Assembly (NCBI GenBank): GCA_036924285.1
Contig: JAYKYS010000002.1
Coordinates: 3,162,001 to 3,226,000 of the forward strand
Length of the DNA: 64,000 bases
From: Asterella californica
Taxonomy: Eukaryota; Streptophyta; Marchantiopsida; Marchantiales; Aytoniaceae
Direction of reading: 5' to 3'
Shown here: positions 33,305-42,065 of the stretch, piece by piece
Position numbering within the stretch: position 1 is the first letter of the stretch
Layout of the letters: each line of letters begins with the position of its first letter
Notes under the pieces: model-generated
Databases searched by the model: none
What the model was told of the DNA's origin: nothing
The model's input: only the letters and a program-made list of their open reading frames with translations
Program-made: the position numbers and the translations under genes

Positions 33305-33621
33305 AAATACCACTCTTGCAGTTCCTCACTTATCATATAAGACACTAAGACACACTCATGAAATCCACTCAAAGAAGAATATCTCACGAACCCTCGACCC
33401 ACTATCTTATACCTAAGTTTGACAACAAGAGCCATTCACACGAATTTTCACGGATCACTGAGTCGGCACATTTTGTTATCATGCGATCTCACATCTAGAT
33501 CTCTGTGAACGCGACACCTAATACGATCTCGTGCGAACTACACGAAAGGTTCAGGGACACAAAAAAAACACAACACACGTTTTGTACTGAATTCACATGT
33601 GAGGCGTCTCACAACACGACA

Positions 33622-34233
33622 ACTTATTTCACGTTTGGAAACACAAGACAATCTTGCGACGCAGGGTCCATGGTGTGCTTGACATCGTGAAAGAGAATGC
33701 GCGAAGACCGCGCGCCACGACACCCGAGGATACTACGGTACTCATCTCTCTCTCTGCTACTAGACCGGACAGCATCGCGGATTGAGATCAACGTGACGTC
33801 AATGCGCTCGCAGCAATCAACATAGGTCTATGATGTAGAAATTATCATACTGGAAAGTTACCAAGTCTTATCTATAATACACTCAGAGTAAGTGATGACA
33901 AGTTAATCTTTCATGTTGCATGCATATCTCTTCAGTCGCACGAAGTAAATATATAAAGGTTTAATTTATGATGTAAATATTATCTTAGAAAGATTAAGTC
34001 AGAAATTAATATTATATTATTATATTAAGCCAGCCAATGCTGGAAATTGGAGCTAGGAGATGAAATCTGAACGTGACTATCTTCGACCATGCCAGAGGGG
34101 CTAAAAGAAGCTTGAGAACTTTGTGTTAAAAATGTAATACTGGTAAAATAAGCTAAGGTAAAACTCTACCACCTAATAACTTGAACATGTTATTGGAAAG
34201 TGTATTCATATTGTATTCTACACTCCCACTCAG
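33622..34233. other. Noncoding stretch, probably remains of a copia 3' LTR
   Basis: No convincing gene. The part next to 34216 follows a copia stop codon and a GAGTGGGAG-type purine run on the minus strand, where a 3' LTR (TGTAGAATAC...) would start. The left part (33622-33830) is unassigned flank of element A. The palindrome CCAGC-caat-GCTGG lies near 34030. Confidence 0.4.
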
Positions 34234-34990
34234 TAACAGTTCAGATAAAAACATTTATCAGCTAGAAAACATTCCTAGCTTTGGTAGTAGAGAATCCAAC
34301 TTGGGAGCTAGTAAGCTCTTTGTCAAAATATTTGCAACAATGTCCTCAGTAGAACAATATCGAACTTCTATAACTTTTCCAGCGACGTGATCTTAATGAA
34401 GTGATATTGGATGTCGATATGCTTCGTATGATCGTGGAACTTGCTATTGTCGACAAGAGCATCGCACTTTGGTTGTCACAATATGTAATAGTGGGCTCCT
34501 TGTCATGCAATCCGACATCAATCACGAGCTGACGTAACCAGATTGTCTCTGAGCAGCTCATGCTAAGAGCCACATATTCTGCCTCTATACTTGACAAGGC
34601 TACTGACAAGGCTCTTAGAGGACCAGCTAATGACTCCTCCAAAGTAGATGAAACAATGACCTGATGTAAATCGTCTTGTCTTTGCATGTCCTCCCAGTCA
34701 GCATCGGAGTAACTGAACAGAGAGTAGGGCCAGGATGGCTGAGCATACTCAAGGTACAAATTCAAAGTTCCCTTGATGTAACAAAAAATCCGCTTCATAG
34801 CGGCAATGTGTCTAGGTCCAGGACTACTCATGAACTGAGAGAGTACACTAATGGGATAAGACAAATCAAGACGAGTGCATATTGCGGCCCAATTAATAGA
34901 GCCAACTGCACTTTGGTAAAGATAACTATTTGTAATAAGTAGAGCTCTACTTATCAACCAGAGGGGAAATTGGTTTGGTAGAAGTCTTTA
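34234..34990 (-). pseudogene. Ty1/copia RNase H fragment
   Basis: Minus-strand copia coding from about 34990: TKPISPLV, YQSAVGSINWA, the SDADWE block, SIEAEYVALS and TITYCDNQSAM, then, after a frameshift near 34420-34440, KVIEVRYCSTEDIVA and ILTKSLLAPKLDSLL ending FSS and a stop at about 34234. These are the C-terminal RNase H blocks of Pseudoviridae pol, which degrade the RNA of the hybrid during reverse transcription. The rest of reverse transcriptase is missing. A copia gag on the same strand lies at 37220-38010, so element H may have replaced or split the middle of one copia element. Confidence 0.85.
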
Positions 34991-35096
34991 GTATAAGAAT
35001 TAGTTACGGCTAAGTTGGCTTGAGAATACATGCAGCAAAATAGTACTTCTAACAATAGGCGGTTGCGTCAAAAATCCGCCGGAAAACTTCCATAAG

Positions 35097-35173
35097 GAAG
35101 TTTCTAGAAAGAAGCTTCGAGAACTTTCCAGCCGAGGAAGTTTCTCGACTGGAAAGAAGCTTTGAGAACCTTC
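35097..35173. promoter_or_regulatory. Two tandem heat-shock-element-like arrays in LTR H
   Basis: Bases 35097-35109 read GAAgtTTCtaGAA and 35111-35128 read GAAgcTTCgaGAActTTC, perfect alternating nGAAn/nTTCn units with 2 bp spacing. A second, slightly degraded copy spans 35137-35173 (GAAgtTTC, then GAAgcTTtgaGAAccTTC). A TATA box lies about 140 bp downstream. Such arrays bind heat-shock factors, and an HSE-driven LTR is known from the Arabidopsis copia element ONSEN. Activity here is inferred. Confidence 0.65.
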
Positions 35174-35312
35174 CAGCGAGCTCTTACGTGGTTCATTATG
35201 AACCCTCTAGATGTTGTTTCAGATCGCTACATGTAAGCCACGTCTGCGATCCATGTGCTCACTTTGAGAGGACAGCATTGACCGGGAGCCTATCATGTAC
35301 TATTCCTTTCAC

Positions 35313-35320
35313 TATATAAA
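35313..35320 (+). promoter_or_regulatory. TATA box of LTR H
   Basis: TATATAAA lies 61 bp before the LTR end and about 140 bp after the HSE arrays, a normal position for an LTR promoter. Confidence 0.65.
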
Positions 35321-35382
35321 GGATGCGAATGCACCTCCACGGACATTCGGGTTTTGAGTTCACTCTAGAGCCCATCTTACAA

Positions 35383-35394
35383 TGGTATCAGAGC
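35383..35394 (+). other. Primer binding site of element H (initiator Met type)
   Basis: TGGTATCAGAGC starts two bases after the LTR end. It is the classic site complementary to the 3' end of initiator Met tRNA used by many plant LTR retrotransposons. Confidence 0.85.
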
Positions 35395-35491
35395 AAGGAA
35401 CTCTAAGATAGAGGATTACCCCTGTTCTTCTAATCGAGGTACCGAGCAATTGAAACTTTGAGCGTGTCGAAAGGATCAAGAGAGCTATGTG

Positions 35492-35707
35492 ATGGATGGA
35501 GGTAGATTTCCAGCTCCAGAATTATCATTCTTGAATCCTTTCCACATCAAGCTTATGTATCTACGTCGTGAGTATTTTCTAGTGTATTTTGTCTATCATT
35601 TCGGTGAGGATTTCATGGGTCAAGTGATGAATTTGTCAGTCCCGGTGATTCTTCCAGTAGTGACATATGCAGTCAGTTGGGATTTGACCGTCTACATCTT
35701 GATTTAG
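35492..35707 (+). CDS. ORFa, copy H: first frame after the primer site of element H
   Basis: 71 codons, ATG at 35492 (MDGGRFPAP), stop TAG, exactly 216 nt. It aligns without gaps to the LTR-encoded copies: FHIKL at 17-21, FGEDFMG at 37-43, PVILPVVTY at 51-59, WDLTVYILI at 63-71. Unlike copies A, F2 and D, codon 63 is tryptophan, so this frame is intact. Here it lies between the primer site and gag, not inside the LTR. A non-ATG in-frame codon precedes the ATG; I chose the ATG because the alignment begins there. Unknown function. Confidence 0.65.
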   Translation: MDGGRFPAPELSFLNPFHIKLMYLRREYFLVYFVYHFGEDFMGQVMNLSVPVILPVVTYAVSWDLTVYILI

Positions 35708-35712
35708 TGAGC

Positions 35713-35913
35713 GTGGATCTAAACCTATCCGCTCCTGTTCTCTTCAACACGTGGATGGAGATCCACTATATCTGTAGACCAAAATCGTTACATAGAGAGT
35801 TTGTGATTAGAAATTTTGGTGAGGATTTCTACCGCGAGATAATCGATTCTTCTGTCTTTTTTGTAGTACATGTAGTGTACGAACGCTTCTGAGTGGTCAT
35901 AACTCTATACTAA
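35713..35913 (+). pseudogene. ORFb, copy H
   Basis: Begins VDLN at a GTG (35713) where F1 and F2 have ATG, five bases after ORFa. WIVRNFG-type block is present as FVIRNFGEDFYREII, then FFVVHVVYERF, a TGA, and VVITLY before TAA. It is one codon shorter than the other copies. The start codon and the TGA suggest decay. Confidence 0.5.
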
Positions 35914-35937
35914 GAAAGCTTGAAACTTTCGTGTTGT

Positions 35938-35965
35938 TGGAGAGAGAGAGAGAGAGAGAGAGAGT
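35938..35965. repeat. (GA)n microsatellite
   Basis: An uninterrupted run of GA dinucleotides, about a dozen units, between ORFb and gag of element H. Confidence 0.9.
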
Positions 35966-36101
35966 GATCATGGAGTCGTAACCTCCAAATCTAGAGTTGG
36001 TGATGCAGGAATTGATGTGGGGCATGCTGACCGAATTTTGGGAGATGAAGATGACGGTTGAAGCACTACAGAATAAAATGTTGAACCTCGAGGATTAAAG
36101 T

Positions 36102-36702
36102 ATGACAGACGTTGGAAGGAGAGGATCGTTTCAAGGAGTATCGGTGGTGGGAGAGCAAGCTGCACCAAGGGAACTCGTGACACAGATCGTTAGAGCTCCA
36201 AGGGACTACAATGCAAGAAGGTCAGTTGAAGAATTTTCAATCTGTGGATTCTGTGCAAAAGGGTCGAACGAGGATGTGGGGATTGAAACAGAAAGGAAAC
36301 CTTCAAGAGTATGTAGAAGCCTTCCTCGACTTGCAAGTTGCAATCACTGATATGAGTCTAGCGGAGGCTCTTGATAATTTCAAGAGGGGGTTGAAGGAAA
36401 GAATCCGACAAGAAGTAATGGTGCAAAATCCACTCATGGTTTTTGAGGCCATGGTTTGCGCTCAAAGAATTGCTGGAGCATTAGGAGGAGAAGTGATGAT
36501 TCCACCAAATCATCAGAATCGATCTGAAATCCCGTATGCAAACGGTCCGATCAAGTCTCTGGTGCCACAAAGTAAAGAGATCACCTGTTGTAGTAACGAG
36601 GGCGCAAGATCGAGGTGGCGTCGGATGAGAGGTCCAACTACTAGAAGTAAAACCTTGAAGGTCGTCCAAGAGATGTGGAGGAGATCGAGACCGAGAAAAT
36701 GA
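36102..36702 (+). pseudogene. Element H gag fragment
   Basis: Plus-strand frames 36102-36350 and 36211-36702 hold a retrotransposon gag domain: GNLQEYVEAFLDLQVAITDM, EALDNFKRGLKERIRQEVMV and VFEAMVCAQRIAGALGG. The pattern (F-x-x-L, AL-x-x-F-x-RGLK, EAM-x-x-A-x-R) is that of chromovirus gag. A frame change lies near 36211-36240. No zinc knuckle or pol follows; the element is cut off at about 36710. Confidence 0.75.
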
Positions 36703-37219
36703 ACCAGACAGCTCGGAATTTACAGAGTGCAAGCCGATAGTGGTAAAAATGTAAGACGGACCGGGTGTGCATGAGCGCGAGCTAAGAAGATAGGTCGGGC
36801 TGGGTGGACCAAGGCGCAGGCTAAGAAGGCCTTACGTGTCCGCGTAGGTCCGTGCGAGTCCTTGAGAGACCGTTGTGGCAAGGACCGGCGTAGATCTCGG
36901 AGGGATCGCGTCAGAGACTCTTCCTCCCATGTCAGTGGAGGTCGAGGCGACCTCCTGTAACTTGGGAGGGGGACTACCTCCACGGTCAATGCGAAGACAA
37001 TCCTCGTGTGGATGGGATCCATATCTCATCGCCATCCGCACGGAGGCAGTCCGTGCGAAAGCAATCGGATGAGATCCCCATTCGTTTCACACGGATGGAG
37101 ATCTCATCCGTGTGGAGGCGCGCCTCCCGACGAGACCACGCGTCGAGAGAGTGATGCGGGTCCCCAAGGGACCTCGTGGGAGTCCCCACTGACAAGGAAC
37201 TTCATGTCTACGGAGGCCA
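36703..37219. other. GC-rich noncoding stretch with perfect palindromes
   Basis: More GC-rich than its surroundings. It holds CGCACGGA-ggcag-TCCGTGCG (37037-37057) and CACACGGATG-gagatct-CATCCGTGTG (37088-37114), plus repeated GGATG/CATCC words. Overlapping open frames occur on both strands, as expected for GC-rich DNA, and none resembles a protein family. Confidence 0.6.
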
Positions 37220-38010
37220 TTAAGACCTCCTGTGGACTTGGGGGTCGTGTCGTGTTGGTTGGGCTGGCGTGAAGAGGCTTGCGTCTTTCAAGAGACGTCG
37301 GGATGGATGCATTAATTGGTCTCGGTCAGTCTGGGATCGCCACTTGACGACTGTAGACACGCGCCGGTTGTTGTTGTTGTTGTTGCGTTTTTTTTGTCGA
37401 CGTCTTGCAAACAAAGCAGTAGATGGTTCGATCGATAACTTATGTCCAATCGTTTCTTCTTGGATGAGGAAGGTAATAAGATCCTGTAGCGAGAGATTCG
37501 TGCTTGTTCTCATCGCTTGCAAGAATAAATGGTAGTTGTTGGGCATGCTGTCCATCAATGAGAGGACTTGCTCCTCGTTGTCAACTACTAATCCAGCTGA
37601 AGTCATCTGCTGGAGAAAAGACTTGAAGTTGTTCACGTGTTGGATGACCGTCTCGTTGGATTTCATCTTTAAAACCCGCAACTTTTCTCAAAATGCATCT
37701 TGGTCACCATGGTCTTGGACCAGCAAAGTGTCTGGTCAAAGTGGACCATGCATCATTCGAAGTAGTGCAAGACATTATATGTCCTGTCACATTGTTCTCT
37801 CAGCATTATCATGGAAACTACATCATAGTTCATGACCTACATCATGTTCGTAAGTTACATAACCAGCCAGTGGCGTCCAATCGAGTAGTTGCTTTCGCCC
37901 CATCCACCCCAATCCAAATTGCGCTCACCTCTCGAGGTTGAGGTGCTAAATTCAGATTATAATCCGTCTGTCACACTCCTTTGGCGGAAGATTTGAAGTA
38001 CCAACTTTTC
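37220..38010 (-). pseudogene. Ty1/copia gag fragment
   Basis: Minus-strand copia gag. The frame 37681-37220 gives RVLKMKSNETVIQHVNNFKS, SAGLVVDNEEQVLSLMDSMP, YHLFLQAMRT and SLQDLITFLIQEE, the usual gag-pre/UBN2 order, with an Asn run (NNNNNN) from a GTT microsatellite near 37370-37387. Upstream to about 38010 another frame gives SNDAWSTLTRHFAG. A frameshift near 37690 splits them. The zinc knuckle is missing. It probably belongs with the copia RNase H at 34234-34990. Confidence 0.78.
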
Positions 38011-38286
38011 TCAAACAGTCCTAGACTGGATACTGTAGGTCCAAAAGAGGAAACGAACATATCGTTCCGTCCAAGGTAGTTGCGCTTTCCTCTTCATGGA
38101 CGTGGAGAAGATTGAACGCTACTTGTATTTCGGAGGAGGTCGAGACTCGAGATTCGAGAAAGGTCATACAATTACGTATTCGCATGTGCCAAACTAATGT
38201 CGACAGCAAAGCTTATCGATACAAAACATCTCGCTCGAACGAGATTTTGTTGAATTTGTACTCTGAGCTTCAGCGTTTCTGAATGG

Positions 38287-38296
38287 TTTAGGGTTT
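38287..38296. promoter_or_regulatory. Telo-box before the mTERF gene
   Basis: TTTAGGGTTT (AAACCCTAAA on the other strand) lies 53 bp before the start codon. Telo-boxes are common near the transcription start of plant housekeeping and organelle-biogenesis genes. Confidence 0.5.
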
Positions 38297-38348
38297 CTCA
38301 GTCTTAGCAGCTCTGGCCCTTCATTTTGATGCACGAAATTTGAGCATC

Positions 38349-40165
38349 ATGGCCGCTGCAGTTCGAGCGATATCTTCCTTGGCTCTAGGGCTCGCTTCTT
38401 CGGTCAATTCTTGCCTTTCTCTGGCTTCCAGAGTCTCTAGAACCGGAGCTCAGCTGAGCTCGAGTCGCCAGTCTTTGGCCGGACTCCGATTCCACGATTC
38501 GACTCAGGAGCGCCACGGGACCGCTCCCATGCCTTCTGGCCCCGTCGCTCGAGGTACGTACTTCCTTGAATTGTGGAGCAATTTAACAGCAATCTTCGGA
38601 AAGTGAGAAATGTTTTTCCTTGTAGCTATGGCCGTGTTGAACATATAGCCACTTCGTCGACGCATTTTTCGATCGCAAACCCTCTCGGTACTGCCTTCGA
38701 TTCTGTAGTGAGAAACTTTCGTTTGGTATCCTGACAAAGAGCTGGCTTAGAGGGAGAAATTTTGTCAGTAACTGGATAAGCAAACGAATTTCTCGTCTTT
38801 GTCATGGCAGTAGCCAGGCATAGTGTCGCTAAGCCATCGACTTTGGAACGTCAGGAGGAAGCGGAGACGGAGCAGTATGAGAATGAGCTCGTTGCTCGTG
38901 ATCATGTCCTTCGTTACCTGCAGAGTGAAGAGATCGACGTTACGGAGCTTGAGGATGTGGGCCTTCCTCCATCTGTGGCAGTTATGAAAGAGAGGGTTAC
39001 TTTCTTGAGGAAAATCGGTCTAACTACCAAGGATATTAACGGGTATCCGCTAATGGTCGGATGCAGCGTGAAGAAAAACTTAGTGCCTGTGCTTAGCTAC
39101 TTGGAGAAGTTGAATGTTGAGGCTAGATTCTTACCTGAATTTATTAGGAAGTATCCGATGGTTCTTAATTCCAGCGTGGTGATGGATCTGGAGCCCGTTG
39201 TGGACTTTCTACTCGGGATAGGAATTCAAAGGGATGCTGTTGGTAGAGTTTTAACTCGCTATCCTGATATTCTAGGGTTCAAGGTTGAGGGAACTATGAG
39301 CACATCGGTCGCGTACCTCGTTAGTTTAGGTGTAAACATGAGAGAAATAGGCCCTATGGTCACTGAGTACCCGGAAATTCTCGGCATGAGAGTTGGGAAC
39401 AATATAAAGCCCAAGGTAGATTTTCTTCTTAGTTTAGGTATACCAAGGCAGGTGATGGCGAAGATTCTCGAGGTGAAACCGTTTATTTTAGGGTTCGATC
39501 TCGACGACAAAGTAAAACCGTGCATTAGGGATCTTATGGAGCTTGGAGTGAAGGAAGAAAACGTCTCAAGGGTGATCGTACAGTACGCAGACGTCCTTGG
39601 ACTAGACGTCAAGCAGAGGCTGGACTCCAAGATGGGTTGGCTCAGGAAGCAGGCTGGCGTTGAACGTGAGAACATCGGTCAGATCATCGAGAGGCTTCCT
39701 CAAATTCTCGCAATCAACATCAACCTGGCGCAATCGAGGGTTGATTTTCTGAAAGAATCTGGATTTTCACTGGAGGACATCGGGTCTATGGTAGCCAAGT
39801 GTCCTCAGATTCTGGCCATCAGCATCGAGGAGGGCTTGAGGCCCAACTTAGACTTCTTTCTGGTGGACATGAAAAGACCGTTATCTGAGCTTGTGGAGTA
39901 TCCCACTTACTTCACCTACAGCCTGCAGAAGAGAGTCCGGCCTCGTTACAGTGAGATAGAACAGAGGGATATCAAGTGCAGCTTGGCGTGGTTCCTCAGC
40001 TGCAGTGACGCCAAGTTCCAAGAAAGGCTTCAGGTGGACTTCGTTGAGAGACCTGATGAGGACCAAACAGAAGACACGTTTATTATTGGAGGGAGGATGA
40101 AAATTAAAGGCGAGGACTTTGGGGAAGAAGTCGATAGTGATGACGAGTTTGTCGAAAGTCATTGA
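38349..40165 (+). CDS. mTERF4: mTERF domain protein, chloroplast/mitochondrial, mTERF4 (BSM/RUG2) type
   Basis: Two exons, 38349-38553 and 38811-40165, with a 257 bp intron; donor CGAG/GTACGT and acceptor TGGCAG/TAGCC keep frame and give 519 residues. Residues 1-45 are rich in Ala, Ser and Arg without acidic residues, a likely organelle transit peptide. From about residue 115 come about nine mTERF helical repeats with the L-x-P/Y-P-x-(I/V)LG pattern (for example RYPDILGF, EYPEILGM, VKPFILGF). Blocks FLRKIGLTTKDINGYPL, GCSVKKN, VEGTMSTSVAYLV and KCSLAWFLSCSD match plant mTERF4/BSM/RUG2. In maize and Arabidopsis that protein is in chloroplasts (RUG2 also mitochondria) and supports group II intron splicing and organelle gene expression. 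The acidic tail (EEVDSDDEFVESH) is unexceptional. It is the only intact cellular gene seen here. Confidence 0.93.
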
Positions 40166-40907
40166 AAAAGTGTTCAACATGAAGAGTGTTTTTGCACTAA
40201 CGTTAGAAATTAGCACGTGCTACGTTTTAGTTCTGATTTCCGTGTCTGTCTGTGTTTCCGATGCAATGAAGATCATTACAAGTTACGATTCCACGTCTCC
40301 AAACGTGATCAGAAGGAGCGAAACAATGTGAAACCTGAATCCAGTTTGGTAGATAAGCTGAAATAAGTTCATTTATGGACAACATACCTTCGTGTCTACT
40401 TTATTAAACCCCGAGTATGAGTATAAAAGCATGACAATATACCCTTTTTCATCGTATTGTTTTTTGATTATGAAAAAAAAAATTCTTTTGCTCCAAAAAA
40501 CCTCGAAATCTTCATCTTAACATTCCCTTCCAGAACTAAATGGTTAATTTTGAGATGAATCATAAGTAAGAAAGCTAGTGAATAGTTTTAATCTGATTCT
40601 TTATTTCACAGATTCAAAGTTGAGATGAATATGCATGCGGGATGAACTCGGGAACTTATGCTAGATGAACTCAGATAATTATTTTTCGTTTAATGATATC
40701 AAGAATATATATAGATGTTAAATAAAAAAGTATATATTAAATAAATATAAAGAATTAAAATATTTTATAAATATTATCTGTTATCCATGCCTGGAAACAT
40801 GAGAAGAGTAGAAAATAATCCATAAGTGTTACTTTGAGTGTCGCGTTTCAGAAGATACAAGTCCAAGAGTCCACAGTGGTTAATACATTAATATATTTTT
40901 GTGTTAA

Positions 40908-41002
40908 TTTAATATCTAACCCTTATTGTCGAAAGGGTTAGGTATTAAATCAACCACTTGTATATTTACTTCTTTCATCGAAAGATGGAGGAGGTAAATA
41001 TA
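40908..41002. repeat. Paired stem-loop repeat, copy 1
   Basis: Stem 1 pairs 40908-40924 with 40933-40949 (TTTAATATCTAACCCTT against AAGGGTTAGGTATTAAA). Stem 2 pairs 40961-40979 with 40984-41002 around a GAAA loop; its differences from perfect pairing are G-T positions. The same two hairpins in the same order recur at 41985, 45680 and 46038. Confidence 0.75.
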
Positions 41003-41984
41003 AACCCATAAGAACATGTATATCGAACTTGTTTCTGGTATAAATAATTTTTGGGTACAGAATAAATTAATTAACTCGTATGTATGTATGTCTGTTTTTT
41101 TTCTTCTCGTATAAAATAACCTTTGAATATGTAACGGGGTTTAATTAGTTCCACGGTGGTTTAATTGATTCTTTATTTCACAGATTTTAAGTTGAGATGA
41201 ATACTCAATCACCAAAAGTCTTTTTTCTCTGTATAAAGGTGAAAGCAAACCCTCAAAATAAACCCTCAAAATAAAGGCTTCTGGTTACCTTGAGCACTTG
41301 TAGTCATACTTGGGGTTTAATTAGTTACACGGTGTACATTCCGTTTTGTGTTTATGTGTGATTAGATAAATTTTGCACTACATGTATTGAGATCTTAAGG
41401 AGTAATAGTTACTGATGGAAACACATCATTATTCGGGTTTAGCTTTCCTCATAAGTTCACATTGCATGCATATCATGAAGGAGTTGGTGCCCCCAGTCTG
41501 AAATATGTTTACTTTAATAAAGATTATTCTCATAGATAAAAGTGTGGATTTGTCCTTTGCAACATAAGCATCACACTCTGTGATATTAACGATTATATTA
41601 TTTCTTATATTAACTTATATCATATGTTAATACATTATACAAAAACAGTACGGATGATCTAAAAAGCTAAATATACTCTAAAACTATCTCCACTTTGAGG
41701 ATAAGAACAATCATAAATATGCATGCTCGATGAACTTTGGAAACTTTTGCTCGTTGGTTGTTATCGAGGAAATATATAAATATTAAATAATAATTTATTA
41801 AATATATAAATATATTTATTAAATATATAAAAATAATAAAAATATTTTATAAATATAATAGTGAATTTACGTCTAGAAATGCGAGAAGAACAAGATATAA
41901 ACCATAAGACATTAATAGACTATCGTGCAACTAAAGTTAAGTTTGAGAATCTGAAGCTATTAATACATTAATTTATTGTAACTT

Positions 41985-42065
41985 TAATTTATTACCTAAT
42001 CTTTCTTGCAGAAAGAGTTAAGTAATAAATCAAACCTCTGCATATTTACCTCTTCCATATAAATA
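41985..42065. repeat. Paired stem-loop repeat, copy 2 (second stem partial)
   Basis: TTTATTACCTAATCTTTC pairs with GAAAGAGTTAAGTAATAAA around a short loop. The second stem keeps its left arm (TATTTACCTCTTCCAT) but the right arm is lost. Confidence 0.65.

Larger units (their letters stand above)
1..33621 (-). mobile_element. Element A: old Ty3/gypsy element split by two nested insertions
   Basis: The element is read on the minus strand: 5' LTR edge at 33621, gag from about 31180, then 21621-20101, protease 20100-19261, polymerase 19260-18685 and 1337-1. It leaves the window at base 1, so its 3' LTR is not seen. B (1338-18684) and G (21622-31179) are inserted into it. At the B junction the polymerase frame reads FTV on one side and PHAPWDL on the other, a stretch that is continuous (FTVPHVPWDL-like) in G and D. 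The coding parts carry several stops and frameshifts, so A is a decayed copy. It belongs to the same lineage as D, E and G, as judged by shared protease, zinc knuckle and reverse transcriptase motifs. Confidence 0.8.
31180..33621 (-). repeat. Element A 5' LTR and leader
   Basis: The LTR edge at 33621 reads TGTCGTGTTGTGAG on the minus strand, like the F family. ORFa (33304-33089) starts 317 bases inside and ORFb follows, as in F1 and F2. A TATA-like TATAAGA lies near 33405-33411. The rest is a diverged F-type LTR body. The inner LTR boundary was not found; gag-like sequence starts by 31180. An open frame of 65 codons at 31215-31412 (containing SLSQFIDDFYVWRDPK) is unexplained. Confidence 0.6.
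34991..35381 (+). repeat. LTR (3' part) of element H
   Basis: The right edge is clear: CATCTTACA at 35381 is followed by the primer site TGGTATCAGAGC. The left edge was not found. The segment holds two heat-shock-element arrays (35097-35173), ACGTGG-type boxes near 35184 and 35236, and a TATA box at 35313-35320. Confidence 0.6.

Noticed and set aside
36703..37272. Several overlapping frames of 65-100 codons on both strands
   Set aside because: They come from GC-rich DNA with few stops; none shows family motifs.
38504..38783. Minus frames over the mTERF intron
   Set aside because: Intron and exon edges explain the region; the frames have no homologous pattern.
38811..38819. Alternative splice acceptor GTAGCCAG/GC in mTERF
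   Set aside because: It puts exon 2 out of frame, whereas the acceptor at 38810 keeps it.
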